Below, piece by piece: positions 11,301-19,690 of a stretch of 22,319 nucleotides of DNA. The stretch comes from Hypsibius dujardini. Lineage: Eukaryota > Tardigrada > Eutardigrada > Parachela > Hypsibiidae. The stretch is taken from positions 1-22,319 of the forward strand of contig LRSR01003136.1 of NCBI GenBank assembly GCA_001579985.1. The letters are read 5' to 3'. The notes below the pieces were generated by a model. It was not told the origin of the DNA, ran no database searches, and saw only the letters and a list, made by a program, of their open reading frames with translations. A program made the translations under genes and the position numbers. Position 1 is the stretch's first letter. Every line of letters starts with the position of its first letter.

Positions 11301-11699
11301 CAAATCGGCCTTCCCTCATCTGACAGAGTAAGTCGTTTTGCTTTTCTGGTTTGTTTTGAAACTTTGTTTACGTGAGACGTCACACGTTCCTTCGCGCGGT
11401 TCAGGTCGCAAATCAAAATTACCGTCGCCGGAATGTTCCAACTCGACCAGGATGTGGGCCAGTTCAAGGAACACTTGCGGGACTTCTTAGTGCAGATCAA
11501 GGTAGGTCGGTGGTTCTCCCTGTGTTTGCTTACGGTGCCTATTTCTTTGTCTGCCAGTTTTCTTCTGCCTTCTCAGTTGGATGGCCACTCGGAAGTGGTT
11601 TGAGGATGTGTGAAAAAATGCAGAGTGAATGACTTCATAGCCATGGATGCTGTTTGCCTGCCTGTCTGTCTGTCGGTCGGTTTATCTATCTGTATGTTG

Positions 11700-11730
<31 letters not shown>

Positions 11731-11731
11731 G

Positions 11732-11774
<43 letters not shown>

Positions 11775-12270
11775 GGTCGGTCGGTCGGTCGGTCGGTCGG
11801 TCGGTCGGTCGGTCGGTATCATCTGTATGCCGGTCTGTTTGTCTTTCTGCTTGCCTGTTTGTATGTATGTCTGTTAACCTGATCTCTCTGGTTGTCTGCT
11901 TGCCTGACCGCTTGCCTGTCTGGTAGGTTGTCTTACACATTGTCTGATTATTTGTTAGCCTCACGATTTAGTCTATCTTTGGGTTTTATTTGTCTGTCTG
12001 TCCAGAGTTTTCCCCCTGACTGTTTGCTGATTTCATTCATCAATATCTGCGTGCCTGTCTGAATATTTCTTGTGTGCGTATGTGTGTTTATCATAAATCG
12101 ATCACGTGTTTTGCGTTCCGATTCAGGAGTTCACGGGCGACGATGAGACAGACCTCTTCATCGAGGAGCGGGAAGGCCTGCTGAAGAAAGCGCAGGAGGA
12201 CAAGCGGAAGATTCAGATGGCGGTGCCGGGCATCCTCAATCCCCACGAAATTGACGATATGGAGGACTAG
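5085..12270 (+). CDS. XPO1: Exportin-1 (CRM1), nuclear export receptor, 19 coding exons
   Basis: Importin-beta family receptor that binds leucine-rich nuclear export signals together with Ran-GTP and carries cargo out through nuclear pores. The spliced frame (exon map in the next entry) encodes 1079 residues, close to the 1071 of the human protein, and aligns with it almost end to end without large gaps. Seen: N-terminal importin-beta-type region (residues about 1-105, with [30 protein letters not shown]); exportin-1-like HEAT region ([21 protein letters not shown]); [21 protein letters not shown] before the NES groove; [14 protein letters not shown], whose Cys535 matches human Cys528, the residue modified by leptomycin B; and C-terminal CRM1 region ending [15 protein letters not shown]. 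The ATG at 5085 is the first after an in-frame stop at 5049; Met5 is an alternative start. All introns are GT-AG except the twelfth. The gene looks functional: no frame breaks. Confidence 0.97.
5735..5840. repeat. Dispersed TGAT/GATT runs in exportin intron 2
   Basis: Several short runs of TGATTGATTG-type tetranucleotides are separated by unrelated bases. They resemble similar runs at about 8985-9075 (intron 10). They are simple sequence and not coding. Confidence 0.5.
6370..6495. repeat. CAGA-type tetranucleotide array, exportin intron 4
   Basis: Interrupted GACA units with variants (GACT, GACC, GGCA, GATA) span about 125 bp on the plus strand, i.e. CAGA orientation relative to the gene. 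Confidence 0.85.
6965..7205. repeat. Degenerate TCTG-type array, exportin intron 6
   Basis: Interrupted CTGTCTG, TCCG and CTTGCC words are scattered through intron 6. This is TCTG orientation relative to the gene. The array is highly diverged compared with the one in intron 18. Confidence 0.6.
8130..8420. repeat. CAGA array with an internal GGCA run, exportin intron 8
   Basis: About 290 bp of GACA-type units. Near 8283-8324 the unit switches to an uninterrupted GGCA run of about ten copies, flanked by GACA on both sides. The orientation is CAGA relative to the gene. Confidence 0.9.
8985..9075. repeat. TGAT-type runs in exportin intron 10
   Basis: Short ATTGATTGATTCATTGATT-like words recur twice in this intron (near 8988 and 9065). 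Simple sequence. Confidence 0.5.
9626..9711 (+). other. XPO1: Exportin intron 12 with a non-canonical GC donor
   Basis: Homology requires ...VYVHQ followed directly by LKKIFYD, so the upstream exon must end at 9625 with CAG. The next bases are GCTCGT, so the donor would be GC, with a normal TTTGCAG acceptor at 9705-9711. A GT lies upstream after GGAAAT (9611), but using it would delete five residues that align with the human protein. GC-AG introns are a known minor class; a base error or variant at 9627 is the other explanation. Confidence 0.7.
9943..10015. repeat. CAGA array, exportin intron 13
   Basis: About eight near-perfect GACA units followed by diverged ones. CAGA orientation relative to the gene. 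Confidence 0.85.
10522..10745. repeat. TCTG array and pyrimidine-rich tract, exportin intron 15
   Basis: A compact TCTG run at about 10526-10570 is followed by a long degenerate pyrimidine-rich tract containing TGTG runs and the undetermined base at 10689. TCTG orientation relative to the gene. Confidence 0.8.
11001..11092. repeat. CAGA array, exportin intron 16
   Basis: GACA units with ACATG and GGCA variants over about 90 bp. CAGA orientation, opposite to the arrays in introns 15 and 18. Confidence 0.85.
11657..11935. repeat. TCTG array passing into a TCGG array, exportin intron 18
   Basis: A long, nearly pure TCTG run (about 11699-11772) passes without a gap into about eleven TCGG units (about 11773-11816), then into degenerate TCTG/TGCC words. 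It is the longest and purest tetranucleotide array in the window. Confidence 0.9.
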
Positions 12271-14227
12271 TCACCCCCCCCCACCATTGCCGCGGGATGC
12301 ATCCACATCACAGACTAGCTGAAGTTTTATTTTGAAATGTCGTTTTTTGGAGGGTAACGCTTTACAGCATATTTTTTCTGGGCATACTGTGGTAGGCGAG
12401 ACCTAAATTTACCGCAGTAATTAGTGGTAGCAATCGGAAGTAGCTAAAAAGGGATGAAGTGTTAGTAGGGACCGACCAAAAATCGTTGTTTATCTTGCTG
12501 TTTTTTTCATTCGGTTTTAACAGTGTATGGCTCTTTGGCTGGTGCGGGGCATTATCGAGAGATGTGCTGCTTTGATTTACCTTTTTTTTGTCGTCGCCGC
12601 CGCCAAATCTCTGCCCCATCCAAAAATGCGACGTCACACACCGCAGCGCGGATGTGTATTGCTTTTAGCGTTCATCATGTATGTGGGGATCGCGTGGGTT
12701 GGCTGTAAAATTGATCATCACCGTTTTCCGGTGCGTCCATCCTTCTCTTTGTGGTAGTTCAAAGTTTTCCATCGTTTGCTTTTTTGAATTCACGTGGGCA
12801 GGTAATACTATCTCCATTTCCGTTCATTTTTATTTAGAATGGAATTGTTTAGATGAACTAAAAGGTAGAAAATACATTTTGCGCAACAATTTGGCGATTT
12901 GTCGAAATATCAGCTTGTTTAAATAGAATCCTTAATTTTCCATAATTTAAATCAATATTTATATTTAACACAATTCACAACAACACTTAGCAATGTAATA
13001 CGCACGTAAGCCAGTCTAGCACCATACCATCTGCAGAGAAGTTTTGCAGTTGCATTTGTATCATCTCGAGTACGTTTGCTCATTAAACTGTAAATTAATA
13101 GGAATCATATTGATCATACCGTGTGTGTACAAGTAATAAGCATCGAGAATTTCCGAGTTTCGATTTAAATCCCAAACCGAACCGGCTTAAATCGGTTTGA
13201 CCAAACCGTTAACATCTCTAGCCTAGAGCATACTAGTACTACGGGGTATACAACGGTGAGGTTCTACGACGCTGACGTTGCCGGTGCCGGTGACGTTGCC
13301 TGTGGACTGTCGGTCCCAAGGTCTTCGTTCGTTGTTGTACGGCGAGAACGGCGCTGGAGTTGCGATTTAAATTGTTTTCCTTCTTTTAAAAAAAGGAAAC
13401 ACTTCAATATGCAAGTTTAAATGAAAATGTCAAAATCGCCTTCATTACCAAAGACGGTAACGGAAGGAGCGAGTGGCTCAAGGCGACTACATTACTATAT
13501 CCATTTTTCCTTTTTCATGCCGGAACTTCCGGTGTCGTCCGTTGCAATGATCTAGACGGTTGTTTGTTGTCGGTGACGGTGACGGTCATGGTCGATGTGT
13601 TCGTTTGTCATTGTGAGACGACCTAACTTAAATAAACCGGCTGGATGACTATGCTTCTGTCCGACCGGTCGGTTACGTTTTTCGCCTTTGATTTAATGGT
13701 AATGACGGTTTTTTATTGACGTCATTTCACATATTGAATATACCCAGTCATGCATATTTTTAGTAGCAAGAGTTTAGAGCGACATATTATTTTGTGTTGT
13801 TGAAATGTAAAACAGTACATATATATTGTCAATACTCTAACTTGGAACGATTTTGAAAGGGGGGAACCCATAATGTCTCCGCTTTATGTTTGAAAGTTTA
13901 TTTTATCGGTCAGGATAGGAAAACCTTTTTCGGCAGAATTTCAAATTTGAAAAAACTTTGGAAGATTCCATTTTCCCTGATTTTGCCGTAAAAACTTCAT
14001 TTGTGCAGAATGAATATATATCAATCGATGTCGTGCGTAGAGATTGGTGACTTGCGATAGTTCTCCACCATTTTTGTCACATTTTCCACCTTAACAGCAT
14101 ATAAACTCTTGAGGTTTTCCAGCTGAACTGTACCTCTCAAGACGGGGCAGACGGAGTGGTCCGATGTTAGACAACGACAAGAGTGGAATTGAGCAAGCTT
14201 ACTTCAAGTCATGCCATCAGGTTTGTG
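12271..14227. other. Intergenic: exportin 3' region, no supported gene
   Basis: The exportin stop is followed within a few bases by a C-rich run (about 12275-12284). No AATAAA is seen within the next several hundred bases, so its 3' end is not placed. The short frames at 12362-12757 have no recognisable content. A near-palindrome CGGTTTG..CAAACCG lies near 13194-13209, and short GGTGACGGT-type repeats lie near 13275-13310 and 13570-13590. I see no RNA gene. Confidence 0.4.
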
Positions 14228-14654
14228 GTGTATCTCGACGACGGTCACGGGATCACACCATGAGAGGACATGAACGTCAACCAGTTCGGGGATAAGAAAA
14301 CGCGACTGGCTGTACCACGTGGCCTGCGCGAATTCAAGCTGGACATCGGAAACCGGAAGCAGACGAAAACGGCCATCGTAGTTGAGGACCTCCACGGGAA
14401 GCCCCTGGGGGGCATCACCTTGTCCGAGAATCTCTTGGAACTTCGGCTATAACGGTGGAGCGGATGATATGGACAGAAACGGTTGGGTCAAGCTCTTTCC
14501 CGACGGAGAGCTAGAGATGGCCTATGCGGATGACAAGGAGAGGAAGCGCCCAGCCAAAGCGATGAATGTCCACCGGCTTAGCTCATCGAAAGTTTATAAC
14601 TTGATAGAGAATTCCAACCTGTCTCCTAGCAAGCGACGGTCTTTCGCCCGTTAA
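14228..14654 (+). pseudogene. Broken copy of an unrecognised protein family (paralogue of 16239-16904)
   Basis: Two frames together match the intact gene 2 kb downstream. The first (from YLDDG at 14231, or from the ATG at 14270) contains RGLREFKLDIGNRK and PLGGITLSEN. The second contains FGYNGGADDMDRNGWVKLFPDGELEMAY and runs to TAA at 14652-14654. The partner has YGLRSFTLDVGNRK, PIGGMSFSGN and FGYTERN...GLIELLPNGQVEMSF in one frame. The frame changes at about 14441, where one extra base separates LLE from FGYN. A TGA at 14261-14263 also lies inside the homologous stretch, next to an insertion of about 40 bases. No counterpart of the partner's first 80 or so residues is seen upstream. I call it a pseudogene. 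A sequencing error could explain the frameshift, and an N-terminally short gene starting at 14270 is the alternative. Function unknown. Confidence 0.6.
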
Positions 14655-14767
14655 TGACACATCTTAAATTCTTCATGTAAGCTTTGCGGTGTCTAGATGA
14701 AAGGGTCAATGGGTTGGTATAGAGCGTTATGATTGAGTACTGTACAGAGACAATTAGTTGTCTTATG

Positions 14768-14773
14768 AATAAA
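14768..14773 (+). promoter_or_regulatory. Poly(A) signal AATAAA downstream of the broken paralogue
   Basis: A canonical AATAAA lies 114 bases after the stop of the 14228-14654 copy. A second AATAAA lies near 14952. Either could serve a transcript from that copy. Confidence 0.35.
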
Positions 14774-16238
14774 GTACATTCTGACATACTCCCTACTACT
14801 CTGTATATTATAAGCTTATGCTTACCTGGGCAAAAAAAGAGATTTCCCCACCTGATCAGCGTAGTTTTTTTTCTTCATAATTACCTGTCCATACATCATA
14901 GTTTTACATTTGGATTTCGGATTGGGAATTGCATCTGCAGTGCCCGAAAAAAATAAAGTATCACCCTGTGGTATGGGCCCGGGCTTGATTGATTGATTTT
15001 TTAGTGAGTTTGAAATTTAATAACACCTCGGAATTATAGTAGTGTACGAATTAAATATCTTTTTGTTCACATTCATTCTATTTTATAAATTTACGATATT
15101 TAGTTTTTTATTATTTCCTTAAACCAAAACACATTTTTTTGCTGAGAATACAATGGTGCTTTGATATAGATTGGTGATGTTTTCTGCGAAACATTAGAAC
15201 CCCGCGGTGGGAGGACTGAGCATTATGTAAAACCTAATTGATAGCAGTTACGGCAACCGACGCGCTAAAATGGTGGTCGTAATTCACTCGAGGCCGTTAC
15301 GTGTTCACAAACGAAAACGTTTGTGCGATCTTACACACAGGCACAGGCGTGGGACTTTGCACTGCACGTGGGTCGCCGATGGCGGCGGCAGCGGCATTCG
15401 TCTTGAAACTTTGAGCGGACTGTGCGTATCTGCGATCAAAAAAGCAACAACTTGAGCTTAATTTAAGGGTGGGTAAAAAGACTAACTGTACTCTTGCAAA
15501 ATATTTACTACAGTATATTGTATGAACGTACGTCTCGGTGGACAGTGTGGATGACTTGCGAAACTTACTTGCTATTAATAGATCTGGAATCGAGTAACCC
15601 ACTTTTGCTCTCTGTATCAACGCAAAAGTGATCAGTCTTTAAGGGTACGTAACTCCAGACCCAAACAGGCAAGCGCCATATCGTGGAATACGCGACTTGG
15701 ACTTGCTTACATTTTTATCTAATCGTCGGCGTAGTTTTGGCTGCACGTGCCTTCAATATTTACACTCTATTCATCATCGGATTTATGAATCGCTTCTTGA
15801 GGATTAAACATATTGCACTTGAGAGCTCCCTAGAACCGAACAATTTTGGCGCTTCCAGTCGTAAATCGTAAGGGACTTGAGGTATGAGTACGAATTATTT
15901 TATGTGTTATATTCAACGTTTTCATCATTCTGAACTGGCAAACATCTGAACTAGAAGTTGCAACCACTAAAAATTTAAGTGGGAAATTTTGTTAATTAAG
16001 TTTGACTAAAACGAGTCAACTTTTTTAGTTAATAGCAGAAACTAAACTAGAAATCCGTAGTCAGTTTTTAATTGAATGATAAATTAAGTCATCTATTAGT
16101 TGACTGATTTTAGTTTTTCCATCCCTCAATCGGATGTAGAAAAGTGGTCAACAATTCGTTTCAAAATCTATTGCACCGTTCCAGAAGCCTTGTTCCAAAC
16201 GGGAGCTTTGTGCAACAGTTGAACCTTCAAGTGTAAAT
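14774..16238. other. Intergenic, no supported gene
   Basis: Mostly AT-rich with short frames only. A small hairpin, CACAAACG-AAAA-CGTTTGTG, lies at 15306-15325 in a GC-richer patch (15240-15440). A truncated MITE copy ends at 16126. I see no RNA gene or protein here. Confidence 0.4.
15950..16126. mobile_element. Truncated MITE copy 3
   Basis: The right end TTTTAGTTTTTCCATCCC matches the terminal sequence of the other copies, preceded by ACTAAA/TTTAGT-rich DNA. The left end is not recognisable, so only the right half is present or recognisable. It ends about 110 bases upstream of the gene at 16239. Confidence 0.45.
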
Positions 16239-16904
16239 ATGGCCTACTCTCGAAGCCCCTCCTCTCAGGACGCCGAGAACGCGGGCATCCCGCTCTGTTC
16301 GTTCGAGCTGCCGTTCCCACCAGATGGCTACGTCGACCACCGCTCTTCCACCATCACCTTCGGCAACCCTCATCCGGACTACCGCCTCCAGTTCGTCGGG
16401 TACCACCTCAGTCCGGACAATCAATCAATCAATCAAATTGTCTCAATCGCACATATGGAACGATGGCAGGACGATGAATACCTCGACGATGGACAAGGGA
16501 AACGAAAGGGAAACCTACCCTACGGGTTACGGAGCTTCACCCTGGACGTCGGGAACCGAAAAGAGAGGAGAACTGCGATTTTGGTCAGTTCAAGGGCGGG
16601 AGATGGACATGGACCGATTGGCGGAATGTCTTTTTCCGGGAACGCAATTTCGTTCGGTTATACGGAGCGGAATCCATTTGGCGATCTTGGTCGGTCGGGG
16701 TTGATTGAACTGCTTCCGAACGGGCAGGTGGAAATGTCCTTCACACCGGAGAAACCGACGGCTCATGCGGGCTACCGAGGTTACCGGTTCTGCGTGCAGA
16801 AACCGCCGGGAGACTTTACAGTGGAGCAACTTTCGGCTGCGGTGATGCAGGTTCTCAATAGTGGTGACTCACAGCATAATCACGTAAATGGAGTTTCCGG
16901 GTGA
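16239..16904 (+). CDS. Unrecognised 221-residue protein (intact member of a local pair)
   Basis: Single open exon from an ATG in good context (AAATATGG) to TGA. I do not recognise the family. There is no signal peptide and no membrane segment. The protein is rich in Gly, Pro, Ser and Arg and reads as beta-rich, with alternating segments such as YRLQFVGYHL, LRSFTLDVGN, GGMSFSGNAISFGY and GLIELLPNGQVEMSF. The C-terminus (from about residue 187) looks helical (TVEQLSAAVMQVLN) and ends in a Ser/His/Asn tail. Residues about 127-180 match both halves of the broken copy at 14228-14654, so selection has kept this part longest. A run of (AATC) units at about 16420-16437 lies in frame and encodes NQSINQ, a microsatellite inside the coding region, or possibly an unrecognised intron edge. 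Cellular role unknown; no disulfide pattern points to secretion. Confidence 0.7.
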   Translation: MAYSRSPSSQDAENAGIPLCSFELPFPPDGYVDHRSSTITFGNPHPDYRLQFVGYHLSPDNQSINQIVSIAHMERWQDDEYLDDGQGKRKGNLPYGLRSFTLDVGNRKERRTAILVSSRAGDGHGPIGGMSFSGNAISFGYTERNPFGDLGRSGLIELLPNGQVEMSFTPEKPTAHAGYRGYRFCVQKPPGDFTVEQLSAAVMQVLNSGDSQHNHVNGVSG

Positions 16905-18596
16905 TTGTTATACCGCGGTATGCAGAGTAATGTATCTACAGAGAGTTTTGGCAATTTGAGCGGGGTGATATATAGAGGTGTTGTACGTGAACAGTGTCCT
17001 TCCTTGTTCTTTTTACCCGCCTGAGGTTATGTGGATTGTGTATCCAAGGCCAAACGGTCATACAGCAGTGTATGTGAAAGGCCTACAGGAAAACTATGAA
17101 AAAAATGAAAAAAGGAAAAACATACGAAATCTATTTAATGAAAAGCGAAAACACGTGGAAAAAAAGCTAAAAATGTCAGATTAAGAAAAAGTACGAAAAA
17201 TTGAAAAAACTAAAAGGGAAAAACATGGAAAACTTTACGCTTTCCTGTAAATGCACCTGTCGGGGATAATGTGAACGTTTTCTGAGGGCAAGAAGACTAC
17301 AAAGACTCCGTTAAATGGCTGTTATTTCAACGTTGACAAACGCCTTATGAATTATACTCGTACTGTAATGTACATTCACATGAGCTGGACTAATTCTTGG
17401 TTCTGAGTATAGATGACAAGTGATGTTAGTTAACCGTTACCGGTATTTATTAGGAGCTCTCTAATTAACTTATGAAAAAAATGTAGCCCCTGCTGCTTTC
17501 GTTGAGGTAAGGCAGTTGAATATTGCGGAAAACTACTGGCCATTTTTCGACACCGCCATTCCTGGTGTGAATTTACCTTGCCATTGAGTGTTGTAGGGTA
17601 GTGAAAAGTAAACGGTCTTACCGCTAGACATTATTTCTTCCTGAATTTGTCTCCAGCGATCTCCGTTCCTCAGATCGCTCTGACTGACAGGGTAACAATC
17701 GCATTGACCCTACGGGCAGTGTCAGTACAGTCCATCTACATTTGTCTGTGTCTGTGTCTGTGTCTGTGTCTGTGTCTGTGTCTGTGTCTGTGTCTGTGTC
17801 TGTGTCTGTGTCTGTGTCTGTGTCTGTGTCTGTGTCTGTACATGTGTCTGTACATGTGTCACATATAACCCAGCCACCGCCAGAGGCGCGTTCCGATTAT
17901 TTGGGCGTGGCAATCCGAGCAACTCCCCTGGGGTCGCCCCTTGAAGTTCAGGGGAGCCCTAGACCCCTGGAATTGCCATTCAATGAAACATTTTAGTTTT
18001 AACAAAAAATATATTTCGGATTGAAGTAAAATCGATAGTAATTGTGCATATAGCATATGTATTTAATATAGTTTTGTGTTAACACTTATTTTATTCTACA
18101 TATTTACAATATATAGAATACTATACTATATAATACTGAAGTACATATTGGCTTCAATATTTACTTTCACCCTAAAAATATTTTTTTGTTACGAATATTT
18201 TAGATCGAATGGCAGTTCCGAAGGTCCAGACACGCGCTGGACACCGTCACTAGTTCTTCAACTGAACGGTCGTCATCTCTTTCTACGCACACGACTGTCA
18301 ATTGCCTAAATTGGAACCAAAGCATGACCAAAGTATTGCGCGATCACATTTCGCCCATCTGATCGTTTTCAGACATCAAAGACACAGAAATATCATCTGT
18401 TTAACAGGGATATCATGTTTTAAACGCCATTATATGATATAACGACGATACGCCATTTTAACGGTACGCCAGAGACGAAAAGCCCTATGTAAACACAATA
18501 AAAATTTAGAAATAACCTCGTTGGGGATATGGGATGAGGGAAGAGACGAGAGACCAATACTGCAATCGAAAAAGAACAAATAGTGTCTGCTTATTT
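16905..18596. other. Intergenic, no supported gene
   Basis: Holds an A-rich low-complexity stretch (about 17090-17235), a hexanucleotide array (separate entry), a GC-rich imperfect inverted repeat (17908-17978, outer arms TGGCAAT/ATTGCCA) and a strongly AT-rich stretch (about 17990-18200). The frame at 16978-17184 has no ATG near its start and its second half is the A-rich tract, so I do not call it a gene. Confidence 0.4.
17743..17850. repeat. TGTCTG hexanucleotide array
   Basis: About sixteen perfect TGTCTG units in a row, followed by two longer TGTCTGTACA units. It is the only hexanucleotide array in the window and is related in sequence to the TCTG arrays. Confidence 0.95.
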
Positions 18597-18640
18597 AGGC
18601 ATACAACATGTTGGTCTGTCTGTCTGCATGTTGTATGCCT
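18597..18640. repeat. Perfect hairpin, 14-bp arms around a TCTG loop
   Basis: AGGCATACAACATG at 18597-18610 is the exact reverse complement of CATGTTGTATGCCT at 18627-18640. The 16-base loop contains GTCTGTCTGTCTG. A TATAAAA site follows 36 bases further on. It may be an end or control region of a mobile element; no coding sequence is attached. Confidence 0.75.
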
Positions 18641-18675
18641 GCAACTATAGATAGAGACCATGTATCTGGGGTATG

Positions 18676-18684
18676 TATAAAAGG
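18676..18684 (+). promoter_or_regulatory. TATA box candidate (TATAAAAGG)
   Basis: A consensus TATAAAAGG, downstream of the perfect hairpin and followed by TTAGTAG-rich sequence (about 18700-18795). It looks like a polymerase II core promoter, perhaps of a retroelement terminal repeat, but no open frame follows closely. Confidence 0.4.
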
Positions 18685-18694
18685 TGGTAGTTGC

Positions 18695-18795
18695 AGTTTG
18701 TAGTTAGTAGTGGTCTGTAGTATTTAGTAGTTCCGTTATTATATTTTTCGATAGTAGTTTTTATTTAGTAGTTATTTAGTAGTTTAGTAGTAGAA
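18695..18795. repeat. TTAGTAG-type direct repeats
   Basis: The words TAGTAGT and ATTTAGTAG recur many times in about 100 bp, directly after the TATA box candidate. Simple, T/A/G-only sequence for most of its length. Confidence 0.5.
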
Positions 18796-18842
18796 GCTTT
18801 TTCCCTTCCCTGAATACATCACTAGGGGCAAAATAGCGTCCT

Positions 18843-19076
18843 GGCTGTTTTCCCCTCCAACACTGTCCGTTCGTCCGTCTGTCTGTCCGTTCCATCCGTT
18901 CGTTGTCTGTCTGTCCATTCTATGTCCGTTGTCTGTTCGTCCGTCCGTAGTTCAGCCGTTGTCCGTTGTTCGACCACCTGACGGTCAACAGAAGAACAAA
19001 GGACGGACAGACAAACAACAGACGGATGAAAACGGACAGACGGACGAACGGACAACATGGGAAGGGTGAAATGGCA
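18843..19076. repeat. Foldback element with ~78-bp TCTG/TCCG arms
   Basis: The left arm (about 18843-18921, containing GTCCGTTCGTCCGTCTG) is the reverse complement of the right arm (about 18999-19076, containing CAGACGGACGAACGGAC), with small gaps. The spacer is about 77 bp. The arms are themselves TCTG/TCCG simple sequence. Copies of GGGG(C/T)AAAATAGC lie outside both arms (18825, 19113) and a third (GGGTAAAATAGCC) lies near 19162. Confidence 0.7.
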
Positions 19077-19269
19077 GAGACGCGACATACGCCCCTGGTG
19101 AGGTATACAGAGAGGGGTAAAATAGCCCGGGCTCTATCCAAAAATCCGGCCCCAAAAAGGTGGGTAAAATAGCCACTCCAAAATGGAATCAATCGTAAAA
19201 TATTGAGCGGCAAATCACGTCAACAACTACGAAGTCATTCACTTCTGATTGTACGAAAGCAGTCGATCA

Positions 19270-19690
19270 TCATCCAGCCTTGACTGTCGAGGCAGGTCCT
19301 TCACTGTCCTTCCAGATGTTCTTATCCCCACACACCACGGTGAACTGGCACTACGCGTGGCTCTTACAGGTCTGGAAGTCCCCCTTGGGGGTGCGCACTT
19401 CTGTCTTCCGCGTGAAACACCACTGGGTGTGCGGACGCGACAGCAACTCCAGAAACTTGAAGCAGAACCCGCGGTAACAGCCGCAGATGGAGGGACTGGC
19501 CGTACCGTCACAGGCCAACGGCAGAAGCAAGTTCGTCAGACTGTGGGTCTTGGTCGCTGTCTCCGTCTGTGTCTTGGCCACAGCGAAGATTGTGGTCAGC
19601 TTGGGGCTTGTCCGTGACCGGCGACGTAGACGAAACGGGGAGTGTTGTCGCCACACGTCATCCGGGCATCGCAGTCGGTGTGCTTGCTGC
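19270..19690 (-). pseudogene. Cysteine-rich coding-like region in broken frames, minus strand
   Basis: This GC-rich block sits in AT-rich flanks. On the minus strand, one frame (about 19690-19619) reads CSKHTDCDARMTCGDN. A second (about 19530-19351) reads CDGTASPSICGCYRGFCF and later QWCFTRK and QTCKSHA, then TAG at 19353-19351. The same frame continues past the TAG with CQFTVVCGDKNIWKD to TGA at 19272-19270. The regular cysteines suggest a secreted disulfide-rich protein. A short GT-AG intron (donor at 19618) could join the two frames, but the internal TAG would remain. No start exon or signal peptide is identified. It may be a decayed gene, a gene with unrecognised introns, or, less likely, coding on the plus strand, where frames of 60-120 codons also exist. 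Family not recognised. Confidence 0.35.

Larger units (their letters stand above)
5085..12270 (+). other. XPO1: Exon-intron map of exportin-1
   Basis: Coding exons, placed by splice consensus, phase and homology: 5085-5379, 5599-5705, 5945-6060, 6126-6240, 6565-6684, 6761-6898, 7250-7438, 7681-8005, 8544-8725, 8805-8961, 9143-9306, 9386-9625, 9712-9897, 10079-10249, 10307-10499, 10825-10962, 11165-11327, 11405-11501, 12127-12270. The sum is 3240 bases, 1080 codons with the TAG stop. Introns range from 57 bp (the fourteenth) to 625 bp (the eighteenth). Introns 4, 6, 8, 13, 15, 16 and 18 hold TCTG- or CAGA-type arrays; introns 2 and 10 hold TGAT-type runs. An undetermined base (n) is at 10689 in intron 15. 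Confidence 0.9.

Noticed and set aside
12362-12757. Overlapping frames on both strands downstream of exportin-1
   Set aside because: No recognisable sequence; they overlap each other and probably lie in the exportin 3' region.
15270-15455. GC-richer patch with frames on both strands and a small hairpin
   Set aside because: Frames are short and unrecognisable. The 8-bp hairpin is too small to support an RNA gene.
16978-17184. 68-codon frame after the 221-residue gene
   Set aside because: It opens on TTG, and its second half is the translation of an A-rich low-complexity tract.
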